Part shown: positions 43,930-55,372 of the stretch, one piece after another
How positions within the stretch are numbered: position 1 is the first letter of the stretch
How the letters are laid out: each line of letters begins with the position of its first letter
Origin: Campanula takesimana
Lineage: Eukaryota; Streptophyta; Magnoliopsida; Asterales; Campanulaceae
Assembly: GCA_026119855.1 (NCBI GenBank)
Contig: JAOWBW010000087.1
Span: 1,178,001-1,242,000, forward strand
DNA length: 64,000 bases
Direction of reading: 5' to 3'
Position numbers and translations under genes: made by a program
The notes under the pieces: model-generated
Databases searched by the model: none
What the model was told of the DNA's origin: nothing
The model's input: the letters and a program-made list of their open reading frames with translations, nothing else

Positions 43930-45940
43930 TACCTTGGGTACGTCTCAACGTCGACAAATCATGGAATGTGCAACAGCTAAAGAACTTTGGGATGCAATTG
44001 AAGATTACATCGAAGGAGATCAAGCTTACAAGGAAAGCAAAAAGCTTGCAATTCAAAGAAGATTCAACAACTTTGCTAAGATCCCCGGTGAATCACTAAG
44101 AGCCACTTATGATCGTTATTGTGAGATCGTGAGTACTTATACATCACTCGGAAAGAAGCTTACCAAGAAAGAAATCAATGTTAATTTTCTCGCTGCTCTT
44201 GGTTCTCAATATCTTCACAAAGGAAACACTCTTGAAGATACCAAGCTTCTAGATAATATGTCACTCAGAAGCCTCTATGGCAACCTCAAGGTTTTTGATA
44301 TCAAGCTCCATAACATTGAAGAAATGGAAGGAAAAACTAAGAGTTTATCGTTGGTCGCTCAAAAGGAAGAAGTGATCGAGGAAGAAGATCTAAAAATCTC
44401 CACATCAGAATTGCTTGATATGGATGATGATGATTTTTCTATGTTTGTGAAAAGATTCCAAAAGTTCAGAAAGACAGCAAGACCCGGATCAACAAGCAAA
44501 GCTCTAATAAGGTTTTCAAGGAGCAGCCCTTCAAAGAAGAAAGAGAACTTCAACTTCTCCAAGAAGAAAGAAGATCTTGTTTGTTTTAATTGCAGGAAAC
44601 CAGGTCACTTCGCATTAGAATATCCAATAACCAAATTTGAGTACATGAAGAAGAAAAGCAACTTCACTCCAAGCTATTCTAAGCAAAAAGGAATGATGGC
44701 TGAAGAAGACTCTACCTCAAAAGAGTTAGCTAATTGGATAGAGTCAGATTCTGATGAAAGCGATGAGGATTCTGAAGAAGGTCACATTTGTTTGGTCGCT
44801 CATTGCGATGATGAGGATGATAATAAATTCTCACCCAATGTGAAACCCAAACGGAAGAGTTATACGGCTGATGAACTTGCTGATAAATGATTCCTAACTC
44901 CAGTGCAAAGGAATGGTGATCTTCTATTTTCAAGATGTGATGTGAGTGCAGCAAAGAAAGCTCTACTAAATCCCAAAGTGAAGGAAGTTCTGTCTACCAC
45001 ACCTCAAGTCAAGTTTGACATTACCCCCGATGAACAAGAAAAGATGTTCATGAAAGCTGAACAGGTAATTAGTAAGTTTTCTGGCATGGAGGAAGCTTTA
45101 GCACTTTCAACTGAAGAAATTTCCCAGCTTAAGACGGAGAGATCTCTACTAAGATCTTAACTCACCCTCCTTAAGGATCAGATCAAGAGCATGACTCCTC
45201 TTACTGATCGAAACCGTTTCTTAGAAGAACAAAATGCTATATTTAAAGTTAAAAACGATGAATTGGTGGCTGAGATAAATGACTTGAAAAAGATCACTAA
45301 TGAGTGGACCAATTCACGTGTCACTATGGAACAAATACTTGAATCCCAAAAGTCTAGTGGTGATAAAGAAGGCTTGGGATTCCAAACTAGTGACAACTTT
45401 AAATGTGCATCTTGTTGTAAAAGAGATGAGAAATTTACCCAGCAAATTTTGGAAGAGTCGAAGGTTAAACATCATGTTTCAAAGGGTGTAGGACAAGAAC
45501 CAAAGAAGAAACTAGTGTTCAATTATGTCTACCCTAAGAAACAAACTGGCAAGGCAAAGTTGAAAGGTATTGCCATGGATGAACCTTCTACTGCGGCAAG
45601 CACCAGCAAGGTCGCTGAGTCACCTTACCGCATTTACTCGCCGTGAGGCCAGTCGACCGCACTAAGGAAATTGGTGACTGCAAGGAAACCAACGACCGAG
45701 TGTAGTGGCAAGGCGGCAAAGTTCAAGTGGATGAACTTTGTTAAGGCGACCTCATGCATACCAGTAAATGATGTTATGCTTAAGACCTCAACGAAGTTTG
45801 TTAACCCTCAGTTGGGTGGATTCCACCATTGTTCTGTGTGTGATGATTATGGTCACAAGGCTGCTGAATGTCTTTTAAGATTAACACCAAATCCCAAAAG
45901 TCTTAAACCCCCTTCTGTGGGGGCAAGTGTGGGTTGTTAA
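43930..45940 (+). pseudogene. Outer copia gag, C-terminal part with stops
   Basis: Continues the frame begun at 29459. It contains ELWDAIEDYIEGDQ, FAKIPGESLRATYDRYCEIV and a CCHC zinc knuckle in which the last Cys is Tyr (CFNCRKPGHFALEY). After an acidic region (SDSDESDEDSEEG) the same frame runs on through stops at 44888-44890, 45158-45160 and 45644-45646 to a second knuckle (CSVCDDYGHKAAEC). All three stops are in one frame, so they look like point mutations rather than frameshifts. Confidence 0.85.
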
Positions 45941-46019
45941 AAGTTGCTAACCCTTTGGACCCAAAAAGAATAAAAAGGGGACTTGTTCTTAAATGTTTAT
46001 TTTATAGGTTCTCTACTTA

Positions 46020-49000
46020 ATGGCTGGACTCTCCAAGGATAGATCAAGCTTATGGTATCTCGATAGTGGCTGTTCAAGGCACATGACTGGAGATATCAAC
46101 TTATTGGAAGATGTCTGTGAAGAGAAAGGCCCATCAGTAACCTTCGGAGACAATAACAAAGGAAAGACTGTAGGATATGGAGTTATTCGAAAAGGAAAAA
46201 TCACCATCCAAGAAGTCTCTCTAGTTATCGGACTACAACACAATCTACTCACAATATCTCAGTTCTGCGTCAAAGGATTGCAATGCCACTTCACTTCCAA
46301 TTTCTGTCTCATCAAAGATGGCATATCTGGCGTCACTTTGCTCAAAGGGATTCGTAAGAAAAATGTTTATGTTGTTGATTTTAATTCATCTTGCATTTCT
46401 TCTAATCTCTGTTTTTGTAGCAAAGAATGTTAGTGAGAATAGTTGGCTGTGGCACAAAAGACTAAGTCACTTGAACTTCAAGTATCTCTCCAAGATCGGT
46501 AGAGAAAATCTAGTTCGTGGTCTACCCAAAGTAGCCGATCACCACGATGAGAAGTGCACTGCATGTCAACTAGGCAAACAACCAAAAGCGTCTTTCTCCA
46601 GCAAGACGACACCTTCAACTTTAAGATGTTTGCAACTACTACATATGGATCTGTTTGGACCTGTTTCTATCGCAAGCATTGGAGGAAATATATATACCTT
46701 AGTTGTGGTATACGATTATTTAAGATATACGTGGGTTGAAATGATGATCTCAAAGGATGATTGCTATAACATTTTGACCGCACTCTTTAGACAGCTCCAA
46801 ACACAAAAGGAAGATGACATCGTTAGTGTTCGATCCGACAACGGTACAAAATTCAAGAACAACGGTGTTGCTCAGTACTGTGATGATCATGGTATTGACC
46901 ATAACTTCTCTGCCGCTGGAGTTCCACAACAAAACGGTGTAGTGGAAAGGAAGAACAGAACGGTTATAGAGGCTGGAAAGACAATGATAGCTGAAGCAAA
47001 GTTACCTCAATACTTTTGGGCTGAAGCCGTCAACACAACATGCTTCACTCAAAATAGATCCCTCATCAACAAGACCTACAACAAAACTCCTTATGAACTT
47101 TGGAGAGGAGGGACCCCCTACATAGCATACTTCAAGATATTTGGATGCAAATGCTTCATTCTCTACAACGGTAAAGAACATCGAGGTAAATTTTCTACTA
47201 AGGCCGATGAAGGTATATTTATTGGGTATGCTAAACACTCAAAAGTTTTTTGTGTATTTAATAAAACCCCTCTTAAAATAGTAGAATCTGTCCATGTTAC
47301 ATTTGATGAACATTCTCTCCTTGAGCCACATATGGCTCCAAATGTTACTGATGATTTTGTTGAGATTAATGAGACAGGTACAACTCGACCGCAAAATTCA
47401 TCAATACAAGGAAATCCATCTACCTCAACTGCACCTCCATCTACCTCACCTGAAGCACCAGAAGCTACCTCATCTGCTACTACCTCAAATGGAGTTGAAG
47501 TTGAAATACCCATAAATGTGGAAGAACTTATCCCTCAAATTACATATGATTAGAATGGCACAAATGTTGTACCACTAGAAGATTTACAACTACTATCAAC
47601 TCAACCAGATATACCGCAAGAAGTTCGTGAGGTCAGAAATCACCCAATTCATAACATCATTGGTGATTTGCATTCTGGTGTTAGAACAAGAAGATCAAAC
47701 TATGATGCACTTACCGCATTCATATCTCAAGTTGAACCCAAGAAAGTTGATGAAGCACTCCAGGACTCAAGTTGGGTTGTTGCCATGCAAGAAGAGCTCA
47801 ACCAATTTGAAAGATGTAAAGTTTGGACCTTAGTTCCAAGGCCACAAGATCAAGGAGTGATTGGTACAAAGTGGGTGTTCCGAAACAAGATGGATGAGAA
47901 TGGAAGCATCACAAGAAACAAAGCTAGGTTGGTTGTACAAGGCTATAGACAAGAAGAAGGCATTGATTATGATGAAACATTTGCCCCTGTTGCAAGACTC
48001 GAAGCTATAAGGATATTCTTAGCTTATGCCTCTTACAAGAGATTCAAATTATATCAAATGTATGTGAAGAGTGCATTCCTCAATGGTGAACTTCAAGAAA
48101 CAGTCTTTGTTGCTCAACCTCCCGGATTTGAAGATCCCAAATTTCCAAATCATGTCTATAAACTCCGCAAAGCTTTGTATGGACAGAAACAAGCTCCACA
48201 AGCATTGTATGATACTCTGTCTAAGTTTCTCCTTGAAAAGGGATTCAAGCGTGGTAAGATCGACACAACTTTATTCATTGCTAAATATAATGATCATACT
48301 TTACTTGTTCAAATATATGTAGATGATATTATTTTTGGTTCTAATAATGAATTGTTGTGTAAGAGTTTTGAGAAACTCATGAAAAACAAATTTGAGATGA
48401 GCATGATGGGAGAATTAACATTCTTCCTTGGACTTCAAATTAAACAATGTGCTGAAGGCATCTTCCTCAACCAAGCAAAGTACACAAAGGACCTTATCAA
48501 GAAATTTGGATTTGAAAATGCAAAGGTATACGACACTCCTATGGCTACTGGTAACAAGCTAGATAAATACTTGAAAGGTAAAAAGGTTGATCAAACCTTG
48601 TATCGAGGTATGATTGGATCTCTTCTATACTTAACTGCTAGTAGGCCAGATATCATGTTTAGTGTTTGCGTCTGTGCTCGTTATCAAGATGATCCTAGAG
48701 AAGCACATCTTATTGTTGTAAAACGTATTATTCGATATCTATCTGGGACTATTAACCTTGGACTTTGGTACTCCAAAGATTCAACCTTTGATCTTATAGG
48801 TTACTCAGATGCAGATTATGCATCATGTACCATTGATAGGAAAAGCACAAGTGGAACTTGTTATTTCCTTGGAAATCGACTAGTTTCATGGGCAAGCAAG
48901 AAACAAGCCTCAGTCTTTGTATCTACCACAGAAGCTGAATATATAGCTGCTGGAAGCTACTGTTGCCAAGTGTTGTGGATGAAGCAACAATTGGTCGACT

Positions 49001-49257
49001 ACGGAATCAAAGAAGAAAATTGTCCAATCTATTGTGACAATACATCTACCATTGATGTCTCCAACAACCCTGTCATGCATTTCAAGACCAAACATATTGA
49101 TATTAAATACCACTTTCTCAAGGATCATGTGGAAAAATGTAATATCCATCTAGAGTATGTGAGTACTGACGATCAAATTGCAGATATTCTCACCAAGACT
49201 CTTGAATCCAAGAGATTTAGGTATCTAAGAGAAGAAATGGGTATGCTAGAACTCTAA
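46020..49257 (+). pseudogene. Outer copia pol, frameshifted and RT-dead
   Basis: The protease motif LDSGCSRHMTG is at 46059 onward. The integrase zinc finger (LWHKRLSHLNF, CTACQLGKQ) and catalytic residues (MDLFGPV, VRSDNGTKF, GVVERKNRT) follow. RT has the YVDDIIFGS site, and RNase H ends TKHIDIKYHFLKDHVEK. Lesions are one frameshift near 46408-46430 (an extra base in CTCTGTTTTTGTAGC), a TAG at 47551-47553, and Tyr instead of the catalytic Asp in QMYVKSAFLNGE (codon 48061-48063). The inner copia keeps Asp there. The frame ends GMLEL-stop at 49257. Confidence 0.9.
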
Positions 49258-49474
49258 CTCAAACTTGTCCATATGTTTTTGTGTACTAATGCTTGTGTTT
49301 GTCTAAGTTCAAGCTAGGTTCATGGCAGACAACTCACGGTCAAGCCAATGACATACAAGTTACCAACTTCACTTGACCGCATCTCCATTCTGCCGCATCA
49401 ATATATGTTGCCGCATATTCTATGCTACCGAATAGACCATATTACCGCATAGTGATAATCTATTTCAAGATTTT

Positions 49475-49711
49475 GAAGAAATTTATCAAGGTGAAATCGA
49501 TAATACTAAGATAGAGACTCATAATCAAGTTTCCACCTTGAATGCAAGTGTCATTTCTCTGAAAGACGAGTTGATCGAGCTTATATCCAATCAAGATTCA
49601 CTCCATCATCAAGTTGCCATTCTACCTTCCCAAATGATTGATACCATTAAAGGGGGAGAGTGTGCATATAACAAAGGAAAGTCAATGAAGGATATCTGTT
49701 TGAAACTTTGA
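49475..49711 (+). pseudogene. Remnant of the outer copia env-like ORF
   Basis: An open coiled-coil frame reads EEIYQGEIDNTKIETHNQVS and later ILPSQMIDTIKGGECAY. The DTIKGGE part corresponds to DAIKGERVNER in the env-like ORF of the inner copia (about 32262-32249). In both elements the coding sequence there contains TTAAAGGGGGAGAG or TTAAGGGGGAGAG, which resembles the polypurine tract. Most of the ORF upstream has been lost. Confidence 0.6.
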
Positions 49712-50004
49712 AACAATTTACTTCATGTTTGTTTGAACTAGTTTATTAGTTTGTACTCCTATCCTTAACTGCCTTAATGATAATTGTTTGGAGTAGGTTG
49801 TGATTGTGTTGATGCATTTCTATCCTTCATTATTTACATATCTTGAAATGCTTCAATTGTTATTTCTATCTTCTAGGATTAGTAAATTTGTTTTTATTTT
49901 TAGGATGATAGAAATCTATGACATTGACTTAGAGTGTGCATTGACTTGGGATATGTGTAACGGAGGAGGAATATTGTGGTCAAGTAATGGTATGCGGTCA
50001 AGTA

Positions 50005-50226
50005 GTAAAGTGTGGCAAGTTAGAAAAGTGTGGCAAGTTGGAAATGTGTGGCAAGTTGGAAAGATTGGCAAGTTAGCAAAGTGTGGCAGGTTGGCAAGTG
50101 TGGCAGGTTGGAAAGTGTGGCAGGTTGGCAAGTGTGGCAGGTTGGCTAAGTGTGGCAGGTTGTAAAGTGTGGCAGGTTGGCAAAGTGTGGCAGGTCGTGT
50201 GGCATGTCGTGTGGCAGGTTGACAAA
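50005..50226 (+). repeat. Minisatellite of GTGTGGCAGGTTGG units in the outer copia
   Basis: About 13 units of 15-19 bp with core GTGTGGCA(A/G)GTTGG and variable AAA/CAA linkers. It lies between the env-like remnant and the polypurine tract. The unit count is by eye. Confidence 0.9.
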
Positions 50227-50762
50227 TGCGATCGAGTAAAAGTATAAGTAGTGCGGTCGAACCAATGAAAGGTCTTAGTGGTAAATTCATTAAGTAACCA
50301 CATGGAAGGCTCGTGAGGTTGTTGGAAGCATGTGAGTTTGTTAAGAGCACATGGCCACGTGGCTACGTGAGGCGGTTATCTCCAACAACTTGTACATGGG
50401 CTTCCCTATAAAAGGGGCACAAGGGGCATGAATCAGATGGTGGATGATTTGGCTATTTTCATATTCTTAGTTTGTTTCTTAGCTATAGCTTAGTGGTAGT
50501 TCTTCTTCTTCATAGTTTAGCTATAGCCTTTAGCTCAGTATTAGTGTTCTAGCTTAGTTTCCATAGTTTAATCTTCAATTCCTAGTTGATTACTCTGTTA
50601 TTGTTGATTGGTTAATCGAATTTGGTTTCAATTCCCATTTTCGCATTTGTGTTTGGATCTCATCTGTTACAACATGATATTAGTAAAAATTTTATTTTTG
50701 AAAACATGTTTTTACCAAGTACAATGAGTTAGCCTTTGTTATAGTAGGTAATGGTCTCAATC

Positions 50763-50776
50763 AAATAGGGGGAGAT
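50763..50776 (+). promoter_or_regulatory. Polypurine tract of the outer copia
   Basis: AAATAGGGGGAGAT directly precedes the LTR start TGTTGGG at 50777. A second, internal tract-like sequence (AAAGGGGGAGAG) lies at about 49650-49661. Confidence 0.85.
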
Positions 50777-51707
50777 TGTTGGGTATGCTTATTATAAACC
50801 ACTCCTATTACCTTAATTTGATTGATCCCATAACCTAATTTTACTCTTTGTGGACTTTAGGATATATTGTAAGAAGTACTTGTACTTCATTTAGAATAGT
50901 CTACTTTATAGTTGAATAGGCTTAGCAGATTAGGACCCTCAATTTTTCTAAGTTTGGAGATACGAGGTAAGGCCCACGCCTACCGCAAGCAACCTACCGC
51001 ATGGAATGCCTACCGCATGGCTCTATGCTTGCCGCATATATCAACTTGCTGCATGGTTCCAACCTACCGCATGGCTCTATGCTTGTCGCATATATCAACT
51101 TGCTGCATGGTTCTAACCTACCGCGTGAATCTCTACCGCATGGAACATTGGTTGAATAAATTCAAGTTGGTTCAAACTCAACCATGGTCACACTTGTGTC
51201 CTTACCTTGGTTAGTTTAGAACGTTGCAAATTCAAATTTCAAATTTGAATACAACTGTCATCACAGTACAGTTGGACCACTATGACTCTGCAACAAAAGG
51301 ACAACTCAGACTGAGCTCCAATTAGAAATCAACATCTCATTGTCCTTCAACTTGAAGCCCAAGTATTTCTAACGGCTAGTTTCTCATTCAAGGCTATAAA
51401 TAGTCCTTGAGTTCTTCATTGAACTTGGGCTGAGATTCTAATAGAGAAATTGCTGTTGAAATTCTTGGTGATTGAAGATCATACTCAAGATTTTCAGAAT
51501 CCTTCGAATCTTCAAGCACTCAACCTTCAAGTCTTCAACAAGTCTCCAGCAACCTTCAAGATCAAATCTCAAGCCTCATCACACAAGTTTCATCAAGCTC
51601 TAAAATCATATAGATTCCAAAGAGCTCTTGATTCTTACACACACACTCACCCCGATTGATCAATCCCATAGATTGAATCAATAGGGATACACTGGTCTTA
51701 GGCTAGG
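50777..51707 (+). repeat. Outer copia 3' LTR, first part
   Basis: Matches 27735 to about 28735, with one fewer 70-bp tandem unit (GGCTCTATGC occurs only twice). Interrupted by the gypsy element after CTAGG at 51703-51707. The rest of the LTR is 57520-58158. Confidence 0.9.
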
Positions 51708-52484
51708 TGATGCGGGACCAAGTATGGGAAATGGTGCTGATGAATTATTATTGAGCACTAAGTGTGTTGATAGTGCTTATGGGTTCAATCTAAGCCCAAA
51801 TTTTGTTAATATGGTTGATTGGACTGATTTGGGTGGTCCAAATTTTTGATCAGTTTTTTTGGTCCAAATTGTTTGGGTCATAACTCGATGGTTCTAGAAC
51901 CTGCTTTGCTTTCCTTGGAGAGGCTTAAGGTTCAATGTGTGATCTTTCATATGACTATTCATGGAGCCATTTTGGATAAGGGAGAAGGGAGTTATGATAA
52001 AAACAAGTCTGCTGGTCTTCTACATCAGAATTTGCTAGATTCATTGAATACAACTTATTGTTGCATTAGTTGTGTTTAGTGTTTCATTTTCCTTGCAAGT
52101 TCAGTTTTTTAGACTATAATAAATGGGTTCAACTTAGTGAATTCCAAAGTTGTAATCTTTTCTTTTCATATTTTGTAATGCCTATATAAAGGCATAAAAA
52201 TCTGATGTAAAAGTGTGATTGAGTGATTATATAAAATTTCCTTTGTGAGTTTGCGAACTTACTTCAATTCTTGCGAGAATTGTTCTTAAACCTTGCAAGG
52301 TTTAAACCCTTTTCTGCTCCTTGCGAGGACAACCCCTAATCTTGCGAGATTAGTCTAGTTTTAGCCCTATTCCTTGCGAGGATTGTGAGTTAATTCATAT
52401 CCATTTCTTCATTTTCTGTTCTTACAATATAAAAATCCCTAAACAAAAATAGTCCGCTGCAAAAGTACTATAGTTTACGCGTCA
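51708..52484 (+). repeat. Gypsy 5' LTR (777 bp)
   Basis: The first 136 bp encode a copy of the integrase C-terminus, because the pol frame runs into the 3' LTR. A TATA box (TATATAAA) is at 52183-52190. Downstream of it, at 52248-52382, lie six short hairpins with a TGCG or TGCA loop. Confidence 0.95.
52248..52382 (+). promoter_or_regulatory. Array of six TGCG-loop hairpins in the gypsy leader
   Basis: Six inverted repeats with a four-base loop follow the TATA box: AGTT/AACT (52248-52259), CAATTCT/AGAATTG (52265-52282), TTAAACCT/AGGTTTAA (52286-52305, loop TGCA), TCCT/AGGA (52318-52329), CTAATCT/AGATTAG (52336-52353) and TCCT/AGGA (52371-52382). All other loops are TGCG. The stems differ in sequence, but each is self-complementary. 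The region would lie in the R-U5 leader of the RNA. A copy with TGCG in all six loops is at 57283-57417. Confidence 0.8.
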
Positions 52485-52485
52485 A

Positions 52486-52502
52486 ATTGGCCTCAGAGCC
52501 TG
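52486..52502 (+). promoter_or_regulatory. Gypsy primer binding site (diverged)
   Basis: AATTGGCCTCAGAGCCTGG follows the LTR end. It resembles the initiator-Met primer site TGGTATCAGAGC with TGG and CAGAGC kept, so it is diverged or uses another tRNA. Confidence 0.5.
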
Positions 52503-52548
52503 GTTATAAACAGCCTTTTTAGTGTTGTTTAGTCCGTGGGAATTTAAA

Positions 52549-55372
52549 TGGCTGGTAGCAACATTTTCCGTGATGATTCAGAGATTTGGAGCAGATTGGA
52601 AGCTTTAACAACATCGGTTGAGAGCATGGATACTATGTGCGTCAATTGATTGAACTTAATCTTCGTGGTGGTAGGAGAAGGAGTCGACATGAATCTAATT
52701 CTGATGATTCAAGGAGTCCCCCAAGGCGTCGTGATCGTAATGATGATGATCGTGGGCTGAAGTTAGATGCTCCAGAATTTGATGGTGATTTGGATGCCGA
52801 GGTATTTCTTGATTGGTTAAGGCAGATCGAGCGTGTGTTTGAATATAAAGGCTATGATGAACACAAGATGTTTAAGGTGGCTACGGTGAAGCTAACAAAA
52901 CATGCTTCTTTGTGGTATGAAAATCTGAAAAATCAAAGGAGACGCGAAGGTAAGGGCAGAATTGACACATGGGAGAAGTTGAAGAAGCATCTTAAGAAAA
53001 GGTTCTTACCAAGGGATTTTGAGCAAGATCAGTACCTAAAACTCACTTCCTTGCAGCAAGGTAATTCTTCCGTTAGTGAATATGCTCGTGAGTTTGAAAA
53101 GCTTACTATGCTGTGTGATTTGGGAGAGAGAGAAGAGATGAAGATTGCACGGTTTATCAAAGGTTTATCTACTCCATTGCAGCAAAGGGTTGAAGTTCAC
53201 CCTTATTCGACTTTTGATGATGTTTGTAAGTTGGCGGTAAAGTTTGAGAAGCAAGATAAGGGAAAGAAATCAGCGGTGGTACGTGAGTATACCAAGATTT
53301 ACAGTTGCCCTATTAAGGCTAGTGTTTCATCTTCTTCAAAGGAGGCTAAGAAAGAAGAGCCTAAGGACAAAGGTAAATCTGTTTTTGAGCCTAAAGATCC
53401 AAAATTCAGAAGGTGTTATAAGTGTCACGGGTATGGTCACATTGCAAATGAGTGCCCTCAAAAGCGCACACTCACATTGCAAGAGCTGGAATCAATTGAA
53501 CCTAGTTTTGTGGTTGATGAAGAAGAGGAAGAGATGGCTGATTATGATGTGAGTCCACCAAGTGAGAAGGAGATGCTTGTGGTGCGAAACCTTCACATTA
53601 AATCTGGTCCGGAGGAGCAAAATCAACGCAACCAGATTTTTCACTCTCGATGCAAGGTCGGTGGTAAGACATGCAATTTCATTATTGATAGTGGTTCATT
53701 TACTAATGCTGCATCTAGTGAAATGGTGGAGAAACTTAAGCTTCCTACTACTACTCATCCTGATCCGTATACGCTGAATTGGTTGAATGATGATGGTGGC
53801 ATTAAGGTTAAAAAACAAGCACTCGTTTCTTTTGTTGTTGGCCCATATGAAGATGAGGTGTTATGTGATGTGGTTCCCATGAAAGCTTGTCATTTGTTGC
53901 TTGGGAGGCCATGGCAGTTTGATAGAGATGTGTCGCATCAAGGGAAGAGTAATATTTATTCTTTTCTAAAGGGTAAAGAGAAGTACAACTTGAAGCCTTT
54001 AACTCCAAGAAAGGACATTCCAAAGCAAGAGAAGATATTCTTAAGTGCAAAGGAATTTGAAAAAGAAGTGGAACAAGAGGGCAATTTGTATATTCTATTT
54101 GTTCGTGAAAAGCAGAATGGTGTTGCTAGTAATGATTTGCAGGTTCAATGTTTGCTTGAGGAGCTTGGTGATGTGTTCCCGGATGAGTTACCACATGGTT
54201 TACCTCCTAAGCGTGGAATTGAGCATCAAATTGACCTTATTCCTGGTGCTGCACTTCCAAACAAACCAGCCTATAGATGCAATCCAGAAGAGAGTAAGGA
54301 GTTGCAAAGGCAAGTGCAAGAGTTGATTGATTGTGGCTTTGTACGAGAAAGTCTTAGCCCTTGTGCTGTACCGGTTCTTTTGGTGAGGAAAAAGGATGGG
54401 ACATGGCGTTTGTGCATTGATAGTAGGGCTGTCAACAACATTACTATCAAATATCGCTTCCCTATGCCTAGATTGGATGATATGCTTGATGAGTTGCATG
54501 GAGCTCAAGTGTTCTCAAAAATTAATTTGAGATCTGGTTATCACCAAATGAGAATTCGTGAAGGGGATGAGTGGAAAACAACCTTCAAAACAAAGCAAGG
54601 GTTGTATGAATGGCTTGTTATGCCATTTGGGCTGTGTAATGCTCCTAGCTCGTTCATGCGACTTATGAATGAGGTACTTCGCCCTTTCCTGAATTTATTT
54701 GTTGTTGTTTATTTAGATGACATTCTTATATACAGCAAGAACACGGAGGAACATCTTATGCATTTGAGAAAGGTGTTTGATAAGTTGAGAGAGCAGAAGT
54801 TGTATGGGAAACTTGAAAAATGTATGTTCCTGGTGCCAAGTGTGATCTTTCTTGGTTACATTGTTTCTGGAGATGGGGTTCGTGTAGATCCTGCAAAAGT
54901 TGAGGCTATTGAGTCTTGGCCTGTTCCAAAATCAACAACGGAGGTGAGAAGTTTCCATGGGTTGGCTTCTTTTTATCGTAGATTCATCCAGAATTTTAGT
55001 TCTATTGTTGCCCCAATCACGGAACTTACAAAGAAGGGAGAGTTTGTGTGGACTCCAAGGGCTCAAAAGGCGTTTGATGAAATAAAAAGTAAGTTATGTT
55101 CAGCCCCTGTTCTAGTGTTACCTGATTTTGAGAAGTTATTTGAAGTTGAATGTGATGCTAGTGGAGTTGGTATTGGTGCTGTTCTATTGCAAGAGAAGAG
55201 GTCTATTGCTTTCTTTAGTGAAAAATTAAGCGGAGCAAGGCTGAAATACTCTACTTATGACAAAGAATTCTATGCTATTGTACGTGCACTTGATCATTGG
55301 GCTCATTATTTGCGTCCAAAACCATTTGTACTTCATTCTGATCATGAGGCTTTAAAGTTCATACATGGGTAG
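52549..55372 (+). pseudogene. Gypsy gag-protease-RT-RNase H with lesions
   Basis: The expected start ATG 52549 (MAGSNIFRDDSEIW) is out of frame with the long frame 52637-55372, implying a small indel near 52630. In the long frame (911 residues): gag (FLDWLRQIERVFEYKGY to FEKLTMLCDLG), CCHC knuckle CYKCHGYGHIANEC at residues 260-273, and protease DSG at 351. RT motif A reads FSKINLRSGYHQ at 627-638, where the catalytic Asp is Asn 630 (AAT at 54524-54526). YLDD is at 692-695, and RNase H runs to the end. The frame stops at TAG 55370-55372, and the integrase continues in the same frame one codon later. Confidence 0.9.

Noticed and set aside
50005..50226. CRISPR-like regular array
   Set aside because: Units are contiguous with no unique spacers, lengths vary, and the context is a plant retrotransposon.
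49916..50350. 144-codon minus-strand frame rich in CHTLPTCHT
   Set aside because: Product of the minisatellite on the opposite strand.
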